This document shows, in pieces, positions 44,338 to 54,910 of a stretch of 64,000 nt of DNA. Position 1 is the first letter of the stretch; every line of letters begins with the position of its first letter. A model generated the notes under the pieces. It worked only from the letters and a program-made list of their open reading frames with translations, ran no database searches and had not been told where the DNA came from. The DNA is from Paenibacillus sp. FSL R7-0204 (lineage in GTDB: Bacteria > Bacillota > Bacilli > Paenibacillales > Paenibacillaceae): contig NZ_JBBOCA010000001.1 of assembly GCF_038002225.1 (NCBI RefSeq), positions 7,440,001-7,504,000 on the forward strand, read 5' to 3'. A program made the position numbers and the translations under genes.

Positions 44338-44508
44338 TTAGCCCACGAAATACGTGTACATTCCAACCCCTGCGGCTACCAAAGTAAAAAAGCCAAAATA
44401 CCATTTGGTGAACCGTAGACTGGTTCCGGTACCTTCCCACCAGATCTTGACAAAGACGACGATTCCGAGGATTAATATACTTACAAAAGCGATGAGTGCG
44501 TTCTCCAT
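44338..44508 (-). CDS. 56-residue two-TM membrane protein upstream of the SLH gene
   Basis: ATG at 44508, stop at 44338-44340. AAGGAGG and a nearer GGGGG precede the start. Two hydrophobic segments (about residues 4-22 and 37-55) flank a polar loop KIWWEGTGTSLRFTK. Not recognised as a family. It is 43 bp from the SLH protein gene and on the same strand, so it is probably co-transcribed and linked to the envelope. Confidence 0.6.
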   Translation of the reverse strand: MENALIAFVSILILGIVVFVKIWWEGTGTSLRFTKWYFGFFTLVAAGVGMYTYFVG

Positions 44509-44706
44509 TTAATGTATCCCCCTACCTCCTTAAGTTTGATGCAGCGAACAAGAAGAACCTGTTTCGCCGTCTAGTAAGCCGCAGACCTATATTTCTTCAA
44601 TTTCAAGATAGAGCAAATGCTTCAAATTCTCTATACCTATAAAGGAGTATCCTCTAGAATATAGGATAGAAATCACCAGTACGCATACAGTAGGGGTGTT
44701 AATAAA

Positions 44707-47700
44707 ATGGAAGAAGTTCAGTATACCCAAGAAATTACGCTCAGGGCATTGATGAACGGGCAGCCCTGCCTGGAGCCGGAGCTGTTTCTGCATCTGGCCC
44801 GGGCTATTGCCGCCGAGGCCGGCAAGCTGCATCAGCAGCAGCTTCTCCATCTTGATCTGCGGCCGGAACATATCGTTCTATACTCCCATGAGCAAAGGGC
44901 TGAAATAACAGCTTCCGGTTCTGCCTTGTCACGCTCGGCAGAAGGGTATATCCATCCTCCCGGCTACAGCCTCCCAGCTGCCGGTCTGCCGTACTGCTCA
45001 CCGGAGAATACCGGCAGGATGCACAGAGCGGTAGATGAGCGCAGTGATCTATACTCGTTAGGCATTATTTTCTATGAAATGCTTGCAGGCAGACTTCCTT
45101 TTCAGGCTGAAGATTCACTCGAATGGGTATATATGCACTTGGCCCAAAGCCCTCCCCCCCTTGCACATACAAGAGCCGATCTGCCTGAGGGGCTGGAATC
45201 CATCATCATGAAGCTGCTCAGCAAGAATCCGGATAAGCGCTATCCGAGTACTCATGTGCTGATCTCGGACCTGGATACCCTTGGACTAGTCCAGGACAGA
45301 ATCCTTACACAAACACGTTATCACGGGAGAACGCATGAGCTTGCTACTCTGACGCAAGCCTTCTATTCCGCTTGTCTCGGCTCCACGGAAATGGTGTACA
45401 TATCCGGAGAAGCCGGAATCGGCAAAACCAGCCTGATGGAGCAAATGTTCCAGAATCAGCAGCATGCCCGGCAGTTCTTTTATATCACCGGTAAGTTCGA
45501 GCAAATCTCCAGTCAAAGTCCCTATCACCCGATTATCCAGGCCTTTCGCGGACTTCTGCGGCATCTGCTGGGAGAGCGCAGGGACACGTCCGAATTCTGG
45601 GCGGAGCGGCTGCGGAATGCCTTGGGCTCAAGTGCCCACATCATTACTGCGATGATACCGGAAGCTGCACGGATATTGGGGGACTTGCCGGAGGCCGAGA
45701 CACTGCCGGCCAGTGAATCCAAGAAACGGTTTATCTATGTCTTCCGCAAGTTTGTGCAGGCCCTGGCTTCCAGCGAGCATCCGCTCGTTCTGTTTATTGA
45801 TGATCTGCAATGGGCGAATGACTCTTCGCTTCAGCTGATCCATGAATTGTTGTGTGATCCGGAATGCCAGTATCTGATGTTCGTCTGTGCCTACCGGCAT
45901 AACGAGACGGACCTTGGCAGGCTCCCAGGATATGAACCGGATGGCACTGTCACCGATCAGGCACTTGTTCATCACATTCATCTGGCTCCGCTGAGCCTTG
46001 CGCAGATGAATCCGATTGTGATGGAAGCCTTGAACAGTCCGGCCGATACAGCACTTGCTTTGACCGAACTGTTGTATCCCTCTTCAGGAGGCAATCCATT
46101 TCATTTCAAGCAAATCCTCCGCCGGCTTCAAGATGACAGCATTCTGCGCTACAGTCCCGAGCAGCGTCGCTGGCAATGGAATCTGGGACAGATTATAGAG
46201 CAGACTCCCAGCTATGCCGTCAAGGATCTGCTGGAGCATAGACTGCACCGTCTCCCAGAGGATGCGCGGCAGTTGCTCGCCATTGCCGCCTGTATCGGAA
46301 GTGTGCTTCAAGCGCAGGATATTGTGCATATCGCCGGGCAGACCCACTCTGAGCGCAGCGACGCCTGGTCGATCCTTGAAGCCGAAGGCATGATGATTTC
46401 GTGCGGCGACGGCCAATTCCGGTTTGCCCACGACAATATTCAGAAGCTGATCTATAGCAGAATAGACGATGAGGCAAGGCATAACCTCCATCTCAGGATT
46501 GGCAGGTTCCTGCTTGAAAGAGACGGCGCCTGGATAGCGCATGCCTTTGATGCAGTCAATCAGCTGAACCTGGGCTCGGCGGGAATAACAGACCCGCGAG
46601 AGATCTTGCAGCTGGTGCGCCTCAATCTGGAGGCGGGAATAAGGGCCAAAACCTCCTCTGCTTACGACATCGCGCTGGAGTATTTCGCCCAAGGACTGGA
46701 GCTGCTGCCGGCAAAGGATTGGGAGAACGAGTTCGACCTTTGTTTCGAATTGTATATACATAAAGCAGAATGCGAATATTTATGCGGAAATATCAGACAA
46801 TCCGAACTGGAGCTTGATGCTCTGCTGCAGCATGCCCGCAATCCGGTTGAACGCAGCCGGATTCAGTTAATCCGGATCATGCAGTACATCAACCAGGGCA
46901 GATATCTGGAAGGCACTGCGCTTGGACTCAGCAGTCTGCGGGAGCATCTCATTATGATCTCTCCCCGGCCCGGCAAAGTCATGCTGTTGATGGAGAGTAT
47001 GAAGCTTGAGCTCCTGCTGAACGGCCGGTATGACCGCCTCGCGCATTTGAAGGAAATGTCGGACCCTGAACGGATTGCTGCTATGAATCTGCTTTTTGCC
47101 GTGGTGCCTTCAACCTTTTTCACCAACAAGAAGGTGTATTTCCTGTTGGTGTGCCGTGCCATCCAGCTCTCGCTCACATACGGGAATACGCCTGCTTCTG
47201 CAGCCGTCTACTCGGCTTATGGTATGATTCTGGGCAATACACCGGGCAAAGCCCGCAAAGGTTATAATATCGGCGAGGTAGGGCTGGAGCTCTCCGATCG
47301 TTATAATATTCCTTCCATTAAAAGCAAGACCTACACCGTATTTGGCGGCGTTCTGTGCCAATTTGCCGGAAATTCACGTGAAGGGGAGGCCTATCTGGCG
47401 AAAGCGCTGCGCCATGGCCTAGATGCGGGGGATTATGTGTTTGCCAGCTATGCCATAGGCGCGCATATCAACGCCTTGTACTCAAGAGCACCGCTGGGGG
47501 AATTCGCGCGGACACTGGCCGAGTATGCCGTAGTGCTTGATACCACCAAAGACGAGTTCGTGAAGAAGAACATTCAGCTGTTCCAGCAATGGATTCTGGC
47601 ACTGCAAGGCCGGTCGGCTGAACCCGATTCCTTCAGCGGAGCTGGCTTCAGGGAAGAGCTGTTTTTGGAGGAAATCCGTAGGGAAGAGACCTCGTCCACC

Positions 47701-49104
47701 ACTTTATTTCAATACTGTACCTACAAAACGCAGCTATGCTGGCTGCTGGGCCGTTACGATCAGGCGCTACAGTGGGCGAGGAAGGCTCGTGTACATGAGG
47801 CGTATGCCACCCATTTGCCCCATTTGCCTGAATGCTTGATGTACGAAGCTCTCTCTCTGATGTCCATGCCTGTACACTGGCGCAAATCTGCACCTGAACA
47901 CCGCCGTCTGCGGCGCATTCTGCGCCGCTTCAGACAATGGTCATTGGCCAGTCCGGTCAATTTCCAGTCCAGATATGATCTGCTGCAAGCCGAATTCGCC
48001 CGGGTATCCGGGCAGCTTCCAAGAGCTGAGGAGATGTATGACCGTGCGATCCGCGAGGCCAGGGAATATGAGGAGGTGCAGATCACCGCTCTTGCCGGTG
48101 AACTGGCTGCCAGATATTATTGGAGTTGCGGCAAAAGCACCACGGCGTTGTTCTATTTAGAGACGGCTGCCGGGGGCTACAGCGACTGGGAGGTGCTGAT
48201 CAAGGTGTCCCAGATAGAAGAGCTGCGCCTCCAATGGCAGGCTGCAGTCGATCCGGCACCTGTCCCTGCATCGACAGCTATTAGCCAGGGAAATCCCCGT
48301 CAGAGCGCGGAACCCTTACATTCAGTCCAGAAAGAGGCGCATGCTGTGGAACCGATGGATTTGGCTGCAATCCTTCAAACCTCCCAGGCCATCACAAATC
48401 CGCTGGATATAGACACTGTGCTCAGAGAGATGATGAGTACGCTGATGAAATATGCCGGGGCAAGCAAAGGCTCACTGCTGACAGGCAATCAGGATACCCT
48501 GTACATTCAAACCTATGCGGATTCTGAGAACCCTGCGGTCTCGTCACCTGCCGAATTGACAGACAGCATTCTTTTGCCTGAAGGGATTATTCGGTATGTG
48601 TACCGTACACAGGAGGAGGTGCATTATACCGGCGGAAGCGACAGCTGGTTGATTCATAACCCCTACATGGCCTACCACCGGCCCGGTTCTGCCTTGTGTA
48701 TTCCCGTAACGGTACACGGTATGATGCTTGGCGTCCTCTACCTGGAGAACAAGCTGACCAGCGGCATCTTCGCGGATGAACATAAGGCGGTTCTGCTGGC
48801 ACTGGCCTCCCGCGCCCTGCTTATGTGTGTGCTGCAGAGTTCGGGAGAGACTCCGGGTTCACAAATAGAGCAGACCGAGGCGCTGCTGCCCCTGCCTGCC
48901 CTGCTGGATGAACCGCTCACAGAGCGTGAATTGGAGGTTCTTACCTTGCTGGCAGCAGGATTATCGAACAAAGAAATTGCCGACCAGCTGATCATCGCCA
49001 TAAGTACCGTTAAAGTGCATGTCAAGAATATTTTTGCCAAGCTCAAGGTCAACCGCCGCACCAAAGCTATCGCCCAGGCCCAGGAGCTGAAGCTGCTAGG
49101 GTAG
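44707..49104 (+). CDS. pseudokinase-AAA ATPase-TPR-GAF-LuxR regulator
   Basis: 1465 residues. Residues 1-195 resemble only the C-lobe of a Ser/Thr kinase. HLDLRPEH replaces HRDLKPxN, the DFG position reads ASGSA, and [20 protein letters not shown] is conserved. The Gly loop and catalytic Lys are absent, and an in-frame stop upstream excludes a missed start. An AAA/MalT-type ATPase follows (Walker [10 protein letters not shown] at 234-242, Walker [10 protein letters not shown]). Then come helical TPR-like repeats (about 600-1200), a GAF domain (about 1235-1385) and a LuxR helix-turn-helix ([20 protein letters not shown]). It probably integrates signals to activate transcription; its targets are unknown. 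It is divergent from the 56-aa/SLH unit. Confidence 0.88.
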   Translation: MEEVQYTQEITLRALMNGQPCLEPELFLHLARAIAAEAGKLHQQQLLHLDLRPEHIVLYSHEQRAEITASGSALSRSAEGYIHPPGYSLPAAGLPYCSPENTGRMHRAVDERSDLYSLGIIFYEMLAGRLPFQAEDSLEWVYMHLAQSPPPLAHTRADLPEGLESIIMKLLSKNPDKRYPSTHVLISDLDTLGLVQDRILTQTRYHGRTHELATLTQAFYSACLGSTEMVYISGEAGIGKTSLMEQMFQNQQHARQFFYITGKFEQISSQSPYHPIIQAFRGLLRHLLGERRDTSEFWAERLRNALGSSAHIITAMIPEAARILGDLPEAETLPASESKKRFIYVFRKFVQALASSEHPLVLFIDDLQWANDSSLQLIHELLCDPECQYLMFVCAYRHNETDLGRLPGYEPDGTVTDQALVHHIHLAPLSLAQMNPIVMEALNSPADTALALTELLYPSSGGNPFHFKQILRRLQDDSILRYSPEQRRWQWNLGQIIEQTPSYAVKDLLEHRLHRLPEDARQLLAIAACIGSVLQAQDIVHIAGQTHSERSDAWSILEAEGMMISCGDGQFRFAHDNIQKLIYSRIDDEARHNLHLRIGRFLLERDGAWIAHAFDAVNQLNLGSAGITDPREILQLVRLNLEAGIRAKTSSAYDIALEYFAQGLELLPAKDWENEFDLCFELYIHKAECEYLCGNIRQSELELDALLQHARNPVERSRIQLIRIMQYINQGRYLEGTALGLSSLREHLIMISPRPGKVMLLMESMKLELLLNGRYDRLAHLKEMSDPERIAAMNLLFAVVPSTFFTNKKVYFLLVCRAIQLSLTYGNTPASAAVYSAYGMILGNTPGKARKGYNIGEVGLELSDRYNIPSIKSKTYTVFGGVLCQFAGNSREGEAYLAKALRHGLDAGDYVFASYAIGAHINALYSRAPLGEFARTLAEYAVVLDTTKDEFVKKNIQLFQQWILALQGRSAEPDSFSGAGFREELFLEEIRREETSSTTLFQYCTYKTQLCWLLGRYDQALQWARKARVHEAYATHLPHLPECLMYEALSLMSMPVHWRKSAPEHRRLRRILRRFRQWSLASPVNFQSRYDLLQAEFARVSGQLPRAEEMYDRAIREAREYEEVQITALAGELAARYYWSCGKSTTALFYLETAAGGYSDWEVLIKVSQIEELRLQWQAAVDPAPVPASTAISQGNPRQSAEPLHSVQKEAHAVEPMDLAAILQTSQAITNPLDIDTVLREMMSTLMKYAGASKGSLLTGNQDTLYIQTYADSENPAVSSPAELTDSILLPEGIIRYVYRTQEEVHYTGGSDSWLIHNPYMAYHRPGSALCIPVTVHGMMLGVLYLENKLTSGIFADEHKAVLLALASRALLMCVLQSSGETPGSQIEQTEALLPLPALLDEPLTERELEVLTLLAAGLSNKEIADQLIIAISTVKVHVKNIFAKLKVNRRTKAIAQAQELKLLG

Positions 49105-49204
49105 CGCTCCAGCTCTCCCTGCTGCCGAGTATGCCCCTTATACTGGAACATATCTGACAGCTCACTATAATATCCCCCAGTTCCCTAATTCCGAGCTGCG
49201 GACG

Positions 49205-49245
49205 CACAACAGCGATCCCCCGGTAACCGGAGAATCGCTGTTGTG
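49205..49245. terminator. bidirectional terminator between the LuxR regulator and the formate/nitrite channel
   Basis: CACAACAGCGAT and ATCGCTGTTGTG form a perfect 12-bp stem with an inner CCGGTAACCGG. Confidence 0.88.
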
Positions 49246-49261
49246 TCTGTTGTTTTGCCGT

Positions 49262-50050
49262 TCAGTGAGACTCATCCTCCAGAAACGGCTTGTTCACATA
49301 GTAATACATCACGCCCATCAGCACGCCGCCGCCGATGAGATTGCCTAATGTGACCGGGACGAGATTATGCACCACGCCTCCCCAGGAGATCGTACCAGGG
49401 TGATCCAGGACGAGAGCAATCGCAAAGGTACACATGTTGGCAATACTATGCTCGTACCCCGAGATGAAGAAGCAGAACACGAACAGCACCATGGCGAACA
49501 TTTTGGCACCGTCGTTCTTCATTGACATCGGGACGAAGAAGGCCAGACAGACGAGCCAGTTACAGAGAATCGCCCGGAAGAACAGTTGCATCGCCGGAGC
49601 TTCCATCTTATGGGCCACCACATTCAGCAGGAACCCGTTGACAGAGGAATCATAGAACAATCCGGTCAGAAAAATAAGCAGCGCAAACGCCGTAGCTCCA
49701 AGAATATTGCCCAGATAGCTGACGACCCACATCCGCACAACCTCGGTCCATGCCAGCTTGCGCCTCAGTGCCGCATAGGTGTAATAAAAAGTATCCCCGG
49801 TGAACAAATCACCCCCGCCGTAGGAAATCAGGATGATGGCTGCGCCGAACGTGATCGCAGCCATCGGATAGGTCATCGGCGATTGTTCCATATAGAAGAA
49901 GTTGCCGGTCTTAAAGGCTACGATCACGCCGAATCCGATAAACATGCTGGCGAGCATGGCCCTGGCAATGTAACGCCATACGCTTTGCCGGAAGATCTTC
50001 TGTTTCTTAAGTGCAAGCTTCTCTACCTGCAGCAGTGCCTCGTTCTCCAT
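49262..50050 (-). CDS. formate/nitrite transporter (FocA/NirC family)
   Basis: 262 residues and six predicted helices, the family's normal size. Family motifs are visible: ARAMLASMFIGFGVIVAFKT, the GGGDLFTGDTFYY segment of helix 2-3, CNWLVCLAFF, and GYEHSIANM near the second half-helix. It forms a pentameric channel for formate, nitrite or a related small anion. The start follows GGAGGTCAA. It is a single-gene unit with no linked formate or nitrite enzymes, so the substrate cannot be fixed. Confidence 0.92.
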   Translation of the reverse strand: MENEALLQVEKLALKKQKIFRQSVWRYIARAMLASMFIGFGVIVAFKTGNFFYMEQSPMTYPMAAITFGAAIILISYGGGDLFTGDTFYYTYAALRRKLAWTEVVRMWVVSYLGNILGATAFALLIFLTGLFYDSSVNGFLLNVVAHKMEAPAMQLFFRAILCNWLVCLAFFVPMSMKNDGAKMFAMVLFVFCFFISGYEHSIANMCTFAIALVLDHPGTISWGGVVHNLVPVTLGNLIGGGVLMGVMYYYVNKPFLEDESH

Positions 50051-50385
50051 TTGACCTCCGTATTCACTTTATATTTTCAGTGGTGCCGGAAGACTGATGT
50101 ACAGCCTCCAGGCTATTATACCCAATAAACCACTGGAAATTGCTTGAATCACAGAGCAGCAATAATTTATGGATTCCGTTCACTGTCTGCACCCTTTTCA
50201 CAGGCCGTTATCCTCCCGTTCATTCAGGCTGGCAATCGCCTCCGCCTTCTCACTGCTGGCTACGACGATAAGCACCACGATCAAGCATCCCAGAATCATC
50301 CCGCTTATCCCCTCTTTCTCCACAGGTCGCCTTAGTGACAACGTATGTGGAGGAGCGGGATAATATGAGTAGGATTAGCGGAGAA
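50051..50385. other. gap between the formate/nitrite channel and the SLH protein
   Basis: 335 bp with no convincing coding frame, hairpin or promoter that I could identify. It must hold the leftward promoter of the channel gene. Confidence 0.5.
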
Positions 50386-52908
50386 TCAGTCAGTCAAACC
50401 GCCAATATAATAATTAAGCGCCTTATAATTAGCATCATAGAACAGGATAATGTAGTCTTCCGGCTGTCCATTCCGCGCCGCATCATCGGATAACTGAATT
50501 CGCTCATAAGGATAGATACTGTTAGTATTCCAGTAATCATTTAAATACTGTACTGCAGATTCTGCAGAGAATTCTTGCTTCGCTGCTGCCAACGCTGATT
50601 TAGAAGTCACTGTGAAATAAACCGCCTCGGGATGCGTTTTCTGATAATCTTTTACAGATACATAGTCTATACGGGTACCGTTATTATAATCCCGGACCAG
50701 CTTAACTCCGTCCCCAATCTGTGCCGCCGTTCCGTCCCACACGGGCCGCTTCGACGAGAAATCTACCAGCTTGGTGGTATAACGTATCGCTTGCCCTGCC
50801 TTATTATAAAAGACCACAGTAACGTAATTCTGCCCGCTCTTATCTGTCACCGGAAGAACTACTGACTGAATGTCAGCAAAATCAAATTCCCCATAAGGGC
50901 TTGGTTGTGCTAAATCTTCTGCACGAACAGGATTGGCTGTAATGTAATACGAGAAGCTGCCTACGCTTTCCTTCAACTCATCCGGGAAACCCATCAAATT
51001 CATTCTTATTGTTTTGCCGTTGAATTGATTATATCCATCAATAATTACGGATTGAACCAGATCCATATTCTGTAGTGGTCCCGATTTCTTTGCGTCCATA
51101 AGAGCTGATACGGCATAATTAAGCTTAGTCTTTCGTTCTCCCCAATTGACAGAATCATCAAAAGGCAAGTAGGCTCTATAAGCCCTGTTAACTGCATCTT
51201 CATCCATTAAAGTTACATTCAAAGGAATCTCGTCAATTTTTTTCATGGCTGCTTCTAATTTCAGGTCTGTGCTAAGCATCACCTTGCCGGTGTAATAACC
51301 CAACGCCTTCATCTCAGAATCGAGGAAAATAATGGTGTATGCGTCTTCGTTATATGTTTTGAAATTATATAATGTTTCATAGGAAAACGGGATATAGCCC
51401 GGTGATGAAGCACCTACTGCTGCATTAGAGGATACTGTGGCATCAACCACACTGACCCAGCCATCTCTGTACACTTTACGCGAAGCATGAATGATATCAT
51501 TCAATTCCAAATTCAGTTTACTGTCCATATAGTACTTCGGGGTAATTGTATATCCCACTGCTCTTCCGCCAAATTGCAGAGCAGCATCTTCCACATCAAT
51601 AGTATCCCGATAATATACTTGGGAAGACACGGTGCTGAATTTCTCTTGGGTTATAGTCACACCACTGTGCAATAACATTATACTGTTAGAAGCCTCAGTA
51701 ACTGAGGGCTGCAAAATCACCTTTTGAGTATAGAATCCGGTCACTTCATTAGATGAATTCCGTACCACAACCGAGACATATTTATCGCCTGCCGTGCCAA
51801 TCCTGCCCGCTGGAATCGAAACACCGGTATATGTCAGCGTCTTCAATGAGTATCCCGTACTAATAGAAGCGTACTGGAGATTAGTAAGCTCCCAGTGGAG
51901 ATCTCTAGAGCTGATCGGCTTCGATGTTACATAATAAGTTATCTGGTCATTTGGACGGATAGTGCTGCCAATCACCCTGCTATAATCAACTTCTAGATAA
52001 ACTGCATTCGTAACTGAATCGTCAGGGCGAGAGGTGATGCTGATATCCAGAGCCGGAAGCTCCTTGACCGGTAATTCATTAACAGGTTCCGGGCTTGGTG
52101 TCGGTGTTGAAACCGGTGTTGGTGTTGCTGCCGGAGCCTGGTTTGGCGTCACCTGAGGACCACCGCCACCGCCACTACCGCCGCCACTTCCTCCCGCAGC
52201 TACAGCAGCAGTTGCAGTTGGTGCAGCTGTAGCTACTGGAGTAGCCGGCGGTGTTACGGCTGGAGCAGGCGTCGCCGCTCCCTGTGCAGATTGACCCGTT
52301 CGAGAGACTGCCGCATCGATCAGCGCTAAGGATTCTGCACGGGTCAAGGCTTTGACGGGCCCGAAGGTTCCATCCGGATACCCTTTAAGTACCTTCGCTG
52401 TGACAGCTGCAGCAACACTCCCTTTACTCCAGGATGCAATCTGGCTTGCATCACTGAATACTCTCAATCCCTCTATACTACCCGTGTCCAGCTTCAGCAG
52501 CTTGCTGACTATAACTGCTGCTTCCTGGCGGTTAATCGGAGCATTCGGGCGCATCTCATTGTTGAAGCCCTGGATATATCCAGCCGCTATAGCCTTCGCA
52601 ACCTCACTATACGCCCAGCTGGTAGACGGCACATCGGTGAATTTCACCTTACTCTGTTCCGTAAAATGATAAGAACGGTTAATGAGCGTCATGAACTCCG
52701 CTCTGGTTATGGTCTGGTTCGGTTTAACCGATCCATCTCCGAAGCCTTTAAGCAAGCCGTTATCCAGCCAGCTTTGAATCGTTTGCTGAGCCCAATGTCC
52801 CTCATAATCCTTTGTTCCTGTAGACTGGGCTACCGCTGTCCCCATAGAACCAAACAGCATCCCCGCTCCAACTATCCCTGCCAATATACCTGTTAACTTC
52901 CTGACCAT
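50386..52908 (-). CDS. S-layer-homology surface protein (N-terminal SLH)
   Basis: About 840 residues from the ATG at 52908 with GGGGGAG upstream. A signal peptide ending near TAVAQS is followed by three SLH repeats (DYEGHWAQQTIQSWLDNGLL, FTDVPSTSWAYSEVAKAI, FSDASQIASWSKGSV). A Thr/Ala/Pro linker with a Gly/Ser patch comes next (about 205-280). The rest, about 560 residues, is beta-rich with repeated patterns such as YYxTSKP/YYITANP and GYYTGKV/NYYIGG, suggesting diverged tandem modules. It is not recognised as a catalytic family. It is probably a wall-anchored structural or adhesion protein. Confidence 0.82.
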   Translation of the reverse strand: MVRKLTGILAGIVGAGMLFGSMGTAVAQSTGTKDYEGHWAQQTIQSWLDNGLLKGFGDGSVKPNQTITRAEFMTLINRSYHFTEQSKVKFTDVPSTSWAYSEVAKAIAAGYIQGFNNEMRPNAPINRQEAAVIVSKLLKLDTGSIEGLRVFSDASQIASWSKGSVAAAVTAKVLKGYPDGTFGPVKALTRAESLALIDAAVSRTGQSAQGAATPAPAVTPPATPVATAAPTATAAVAAGGSGGGSGGGGGPQVTPNQAPAATPTPVSTPTPSPEPVNELPVKELPALDISITSRPDDSVTNAVYLEVDYSRVIGSTIRPNDQITYYVTSKPISSRDLHWELTNLQYASISTGYSLKTLTYTGVSIPAGRIGTAGDKYVSVVVRNSSNEVTGFYTQKVILQPSVTEASNSIMLLHSGVTITQEKFSTVSSQVYYRDTIDVEDAALQFGGRAVGYTITPKYYMDSKLNLELNDIIHASRKVYRDGWVSVVDATVSSNAAVGASSPGYIPFSYETLYNFKTYNEDAYTIIFLDSEMKALGYYTGKVMLSTDLKLEAAMKKIDEIPLNVTLMDEDAVNRAYRAYLPFDDSVNWGERKTKLNYAVSALMDAKKSGPLQNMDLVQSVIIDGYNQFNGKTIRMNLMGFPDELKESVGSFSYYITANPVRAEDLAQPSPYGEFDFADIQSVVLPVTDKSGQNYVTVVFYNKAGQAIRYTTKLVDFSSKRPVWDGTAAQIGDGVKLVRDYNNGTRIDYVSVKDYQKTHPEAVYFTVTSKSALAAAKQEFSAESAVQYLNDYWNTNSIYPYERIQLSDDAARNGQPEDYIILFYDANYKALNYYIGGLTD

Positions 52909-52992
52909 CAATATTCTCCCCCTGAATGTACGACTGAACCCACCTCATAATATCTCACCGGAATATATTAGTAAATTAGAAATTTAACAACA

Positions 52993-53027
52993 AAAAAAGC
53001 CCGCCGAATCCATATCAGCAGGCTTGG
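52993..53027 (-). terminator. terminator of the Ter operon
   Basis: On the minus strand AAGCCTGC ... GCGGGCTT followed by TTTTT, about 40 bp after the telA stop. Confidence 0.85.
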
Positions 53028-53067
53028 TGCATTATTCAAGTTATTCTACCGGCCCAGAAGCAAACCC

Positions 53068-54162
53068 TTAATTCAAAAAGCTGCTCAGCCCGCTCTCCGC
53101 CTGCTTCAATGCCTGCGGCTGTGAGCCTTCGTTAAGTCCGAGCCGGTTGTTCAGCTGGGTGTTGATGGTGGTCATTTTGGACGTATAGTCCTGACAGCTC
53201 TCGATGATCCGCCGGTTGGACTGCTCCGAGGTATCCAGGGCGCTGAGCAGGTCGCCAATGGCCTGATTCACGGCTTCCAGGGACATGGACGGCTTGGAGA
53301 GCAGCTCCGTGGTCTTCTCGGTCGTCGTGCGCAGCAGCCGCGCATTCTCCTTGAACTGGTCTTCGATGGTCTTGTTGGTGGCTTCCACCGCATTGATGAC
53401 ATTCTCCTGATCAGCCAGGGACATGGCAATCATCGCCGAGACGGTGATCAGGTTAGAGGTCTTATCAATCGCGTTGTTTACGGAATCAATCAGCTTGTCA
53501 TTATTGTCATTGATGATATCCGTTGCCGCAATCGCCTGATTGTAGAGCAGAATCATCTCGGTCATGGACTGAATCCGCACCATAACCTTGCGCAGCCCGC
53601 GCTCCAGATATGCTTTGCGGAATTCATTCTCAGGCTTGGCGATCTCAACCTCGAACAGCTCCTTCAGCTTGTTGCCGAAGGCGATCTTAGTCTGGAGATT
53701 ATAGATTTCCTCCATGGAGGTGCGCTTCAGCTGGCGCATATTAACGATGCTCTCCTCCAGCGTATCCCGGCCGTCACGCAGACCGGTGATAATGGCATCA
53801 ATGTTGGTGCGGACCGACTGATATTTGTAGACATAATTCTTAAGCGGGCTTTTGCGCAGCATTTTGCCGAAGAAGCTGACATTCTTGCTCTGCTGAAGTG
53901 TCTCGCACTCACCCCGCAGCTTCATAATCATATTAGGCACTTCCACCCGCTTGCCGCTCATCAGGTCATTGACGGGGCGATCCAGCAGCTTCAGCGTCTG
54001 GCCTGCCTTCTCCTGTGTCTTCACCCCAAGCTTCCCGATATCATCCATCAGGGAATCCAGTGCCACCGTGTCAGTCTTGGCCACTTGCTCAATTAGCTGG
54101 GAAGCCTCCTGAACTACCTTCTGCTCATCTTCTTTTCTAAGCTCAATTAACTGCGTAGACAT
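53068..54162 (-). CDS. TelA-family toxic-anion resistance protein
   Basis: 364 residues, all helical. The family features are clear: an early DDIGKLGVKTQEKAGQTLKL segment, FFGKMLRKSPLKNYVYKYQS, and long coiled coils with QTKIAFGNKLKELFEVEI. TelA proteins are cytoplasmic, coiled-coil partners of Ter stress systems and raise resistance to tellurite and other stresses; the mechanism is not settled. It is the last gene of the leftward Ter operon, 13 bp after its partner gene, and is followed by the operon terminator. Confidence 0.92.
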   Translation of the reverse strand: MSTQLIELRKEDEQKVVQEASQLIEQVAKTDTVALDSLMDDIGKLGVKTQEKAGQTLKLLDRPVNDLMSGKRVEVPNMIMKLRGECETLQQSKNVSFFGKMLRKSPLKNYVYKYQSVRTNIDAIITGLRDGRDTLEESIVNMRQLKRTSMEEIYNLQTKIAFGNKLKELFEVEIAKPENEFRKAYLERGLRKVMVRIQSMTEMILLYNQAIAATDIINDNNDKLIDSVNNAIDKTSNLITVSAMIAMSLADQENVINAVEATNKTIEDQFKENARLLRTTTEKTTELLSKPSMSLEAVNQAIGDLLSALDTSEQSNRRIIESCQDYTSKMTTINTQLNNRLGLNEGSQPQALKQAESGLSSFLN

Positions 54163-54175
54163 GGTTCTCCTCCTC

Positions 54176-54874
54176 CTATAATTCGGAACTGCTATATCGC
54201 TGATGTATCAGTTCCGCCTTGGTCTGAAGTTCCATCAGGTCTTTGTGCTCGATCGTGGACGCAATATCGGAAATTTTGGCATCGACATCACGCAGACCGT
54301 TCAGCAGCATTCTCCGGTTTCTTGTCTTGGCCTCGCCGCCCAGGCGCAGGAATGGGTTGATTACTCCATTAAGGTCCTTCAGCACCAGCCTGCGGACGGT
54401 ATGGTTGATCTCGCCGTTACCCAGCTCCTGCAGCAGCGGAATGACGCGCTGCAGTCTGGCGAACAGTGCCAGCGACTTCTCGACAATCTCATTGTCCAGC
54501 GTATCCTTCTGCCCTTCGGAGATAATCATATCCTCCAGAATACTAAGATACTCTACCACCGGGGCGAACTCTGCCCCGATCTGTATTTCCTCCCTGTGTC
54601 CGGCTCCCGGAGGGACCGGGGAGGCCTGTCCTGCAGCAGCAGACGAAGCTTGCGGCGCGGCGGCGGATGCCGCCGGAATCGCCTTCGGCTCCTGCCCGGC
54701 AGGAATCACCTCCACCGGCAGATTCACTCTTGTACGCCTGAGCTCCGGCACTGCAAGTGCTGCCCCGATTACCGGAAGGAGCAGCGAGACCAGCTCAGGC
54801 AGGAAGCCGCTGGTCAATACGGCTACGACATAACCGGCACCGGCATACGCCAGTACTTTGAATTTAGCTTGCAT
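54176..54874 (-). CDS. TelA partner membrane protein (XpaC-like position)
   Basis: 232 residues. The N-terminal 45 residues hold one or two hydrophobic helices (VLAYAGAGYVVAVLTSGFLP, then LLLPVIGAALAVP). An Ala/Pro linker (about 65-95) leads to a helical C-terminal domain. In Bacillus, telA-like yaaN follows xpaC, which encodes a similar small membrane-plus-helical protein, so this is probably the positional equivalent. Sequence similarity to XpaC is not obvious enough for a symbol. It is 36 bp after the ATP-grasp gene and 13 bp before telA. Confidence 0.6.
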   Translation of the reverse strand: MQAKFKVLAYAGAGYVVAVLTSGFLPELVSLLLPVIGAALAVPELRRTRVNLPVEVIPAGQEPKAIPAASAAAPQASSAAAGQASPVPPGAGHREEIQIGAEFAPVVEYLSILEDMIISEGQKDTLDNEIVEKSLALFARLQRVIPLLQELGNGEINHTVRRLVLKDLNGVINPFLRLGGEAKTRNRRMLLNGLRDVDAKISDIASTIEHKDLMELQTKAELIHQRYSSSEL

Positions 54875-54910
54875 TCCTTCTCACCTCTTATGAGCGTGAA
54901 TGCTACACGC

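Noticed and set aside
44707..45300. Functional Ser/Thr kinase at the start of the LuxR regulator
   Set aside because: The Gly loop, catalytic Lys and DFG are absent and an in-frame stop lies upstream, so an active kinase is unlikely.
50144..50363. Short plus-strand frames after the formate/nitrite channel gene
   Set aside because: No ribosome site, biased composition and no domain.
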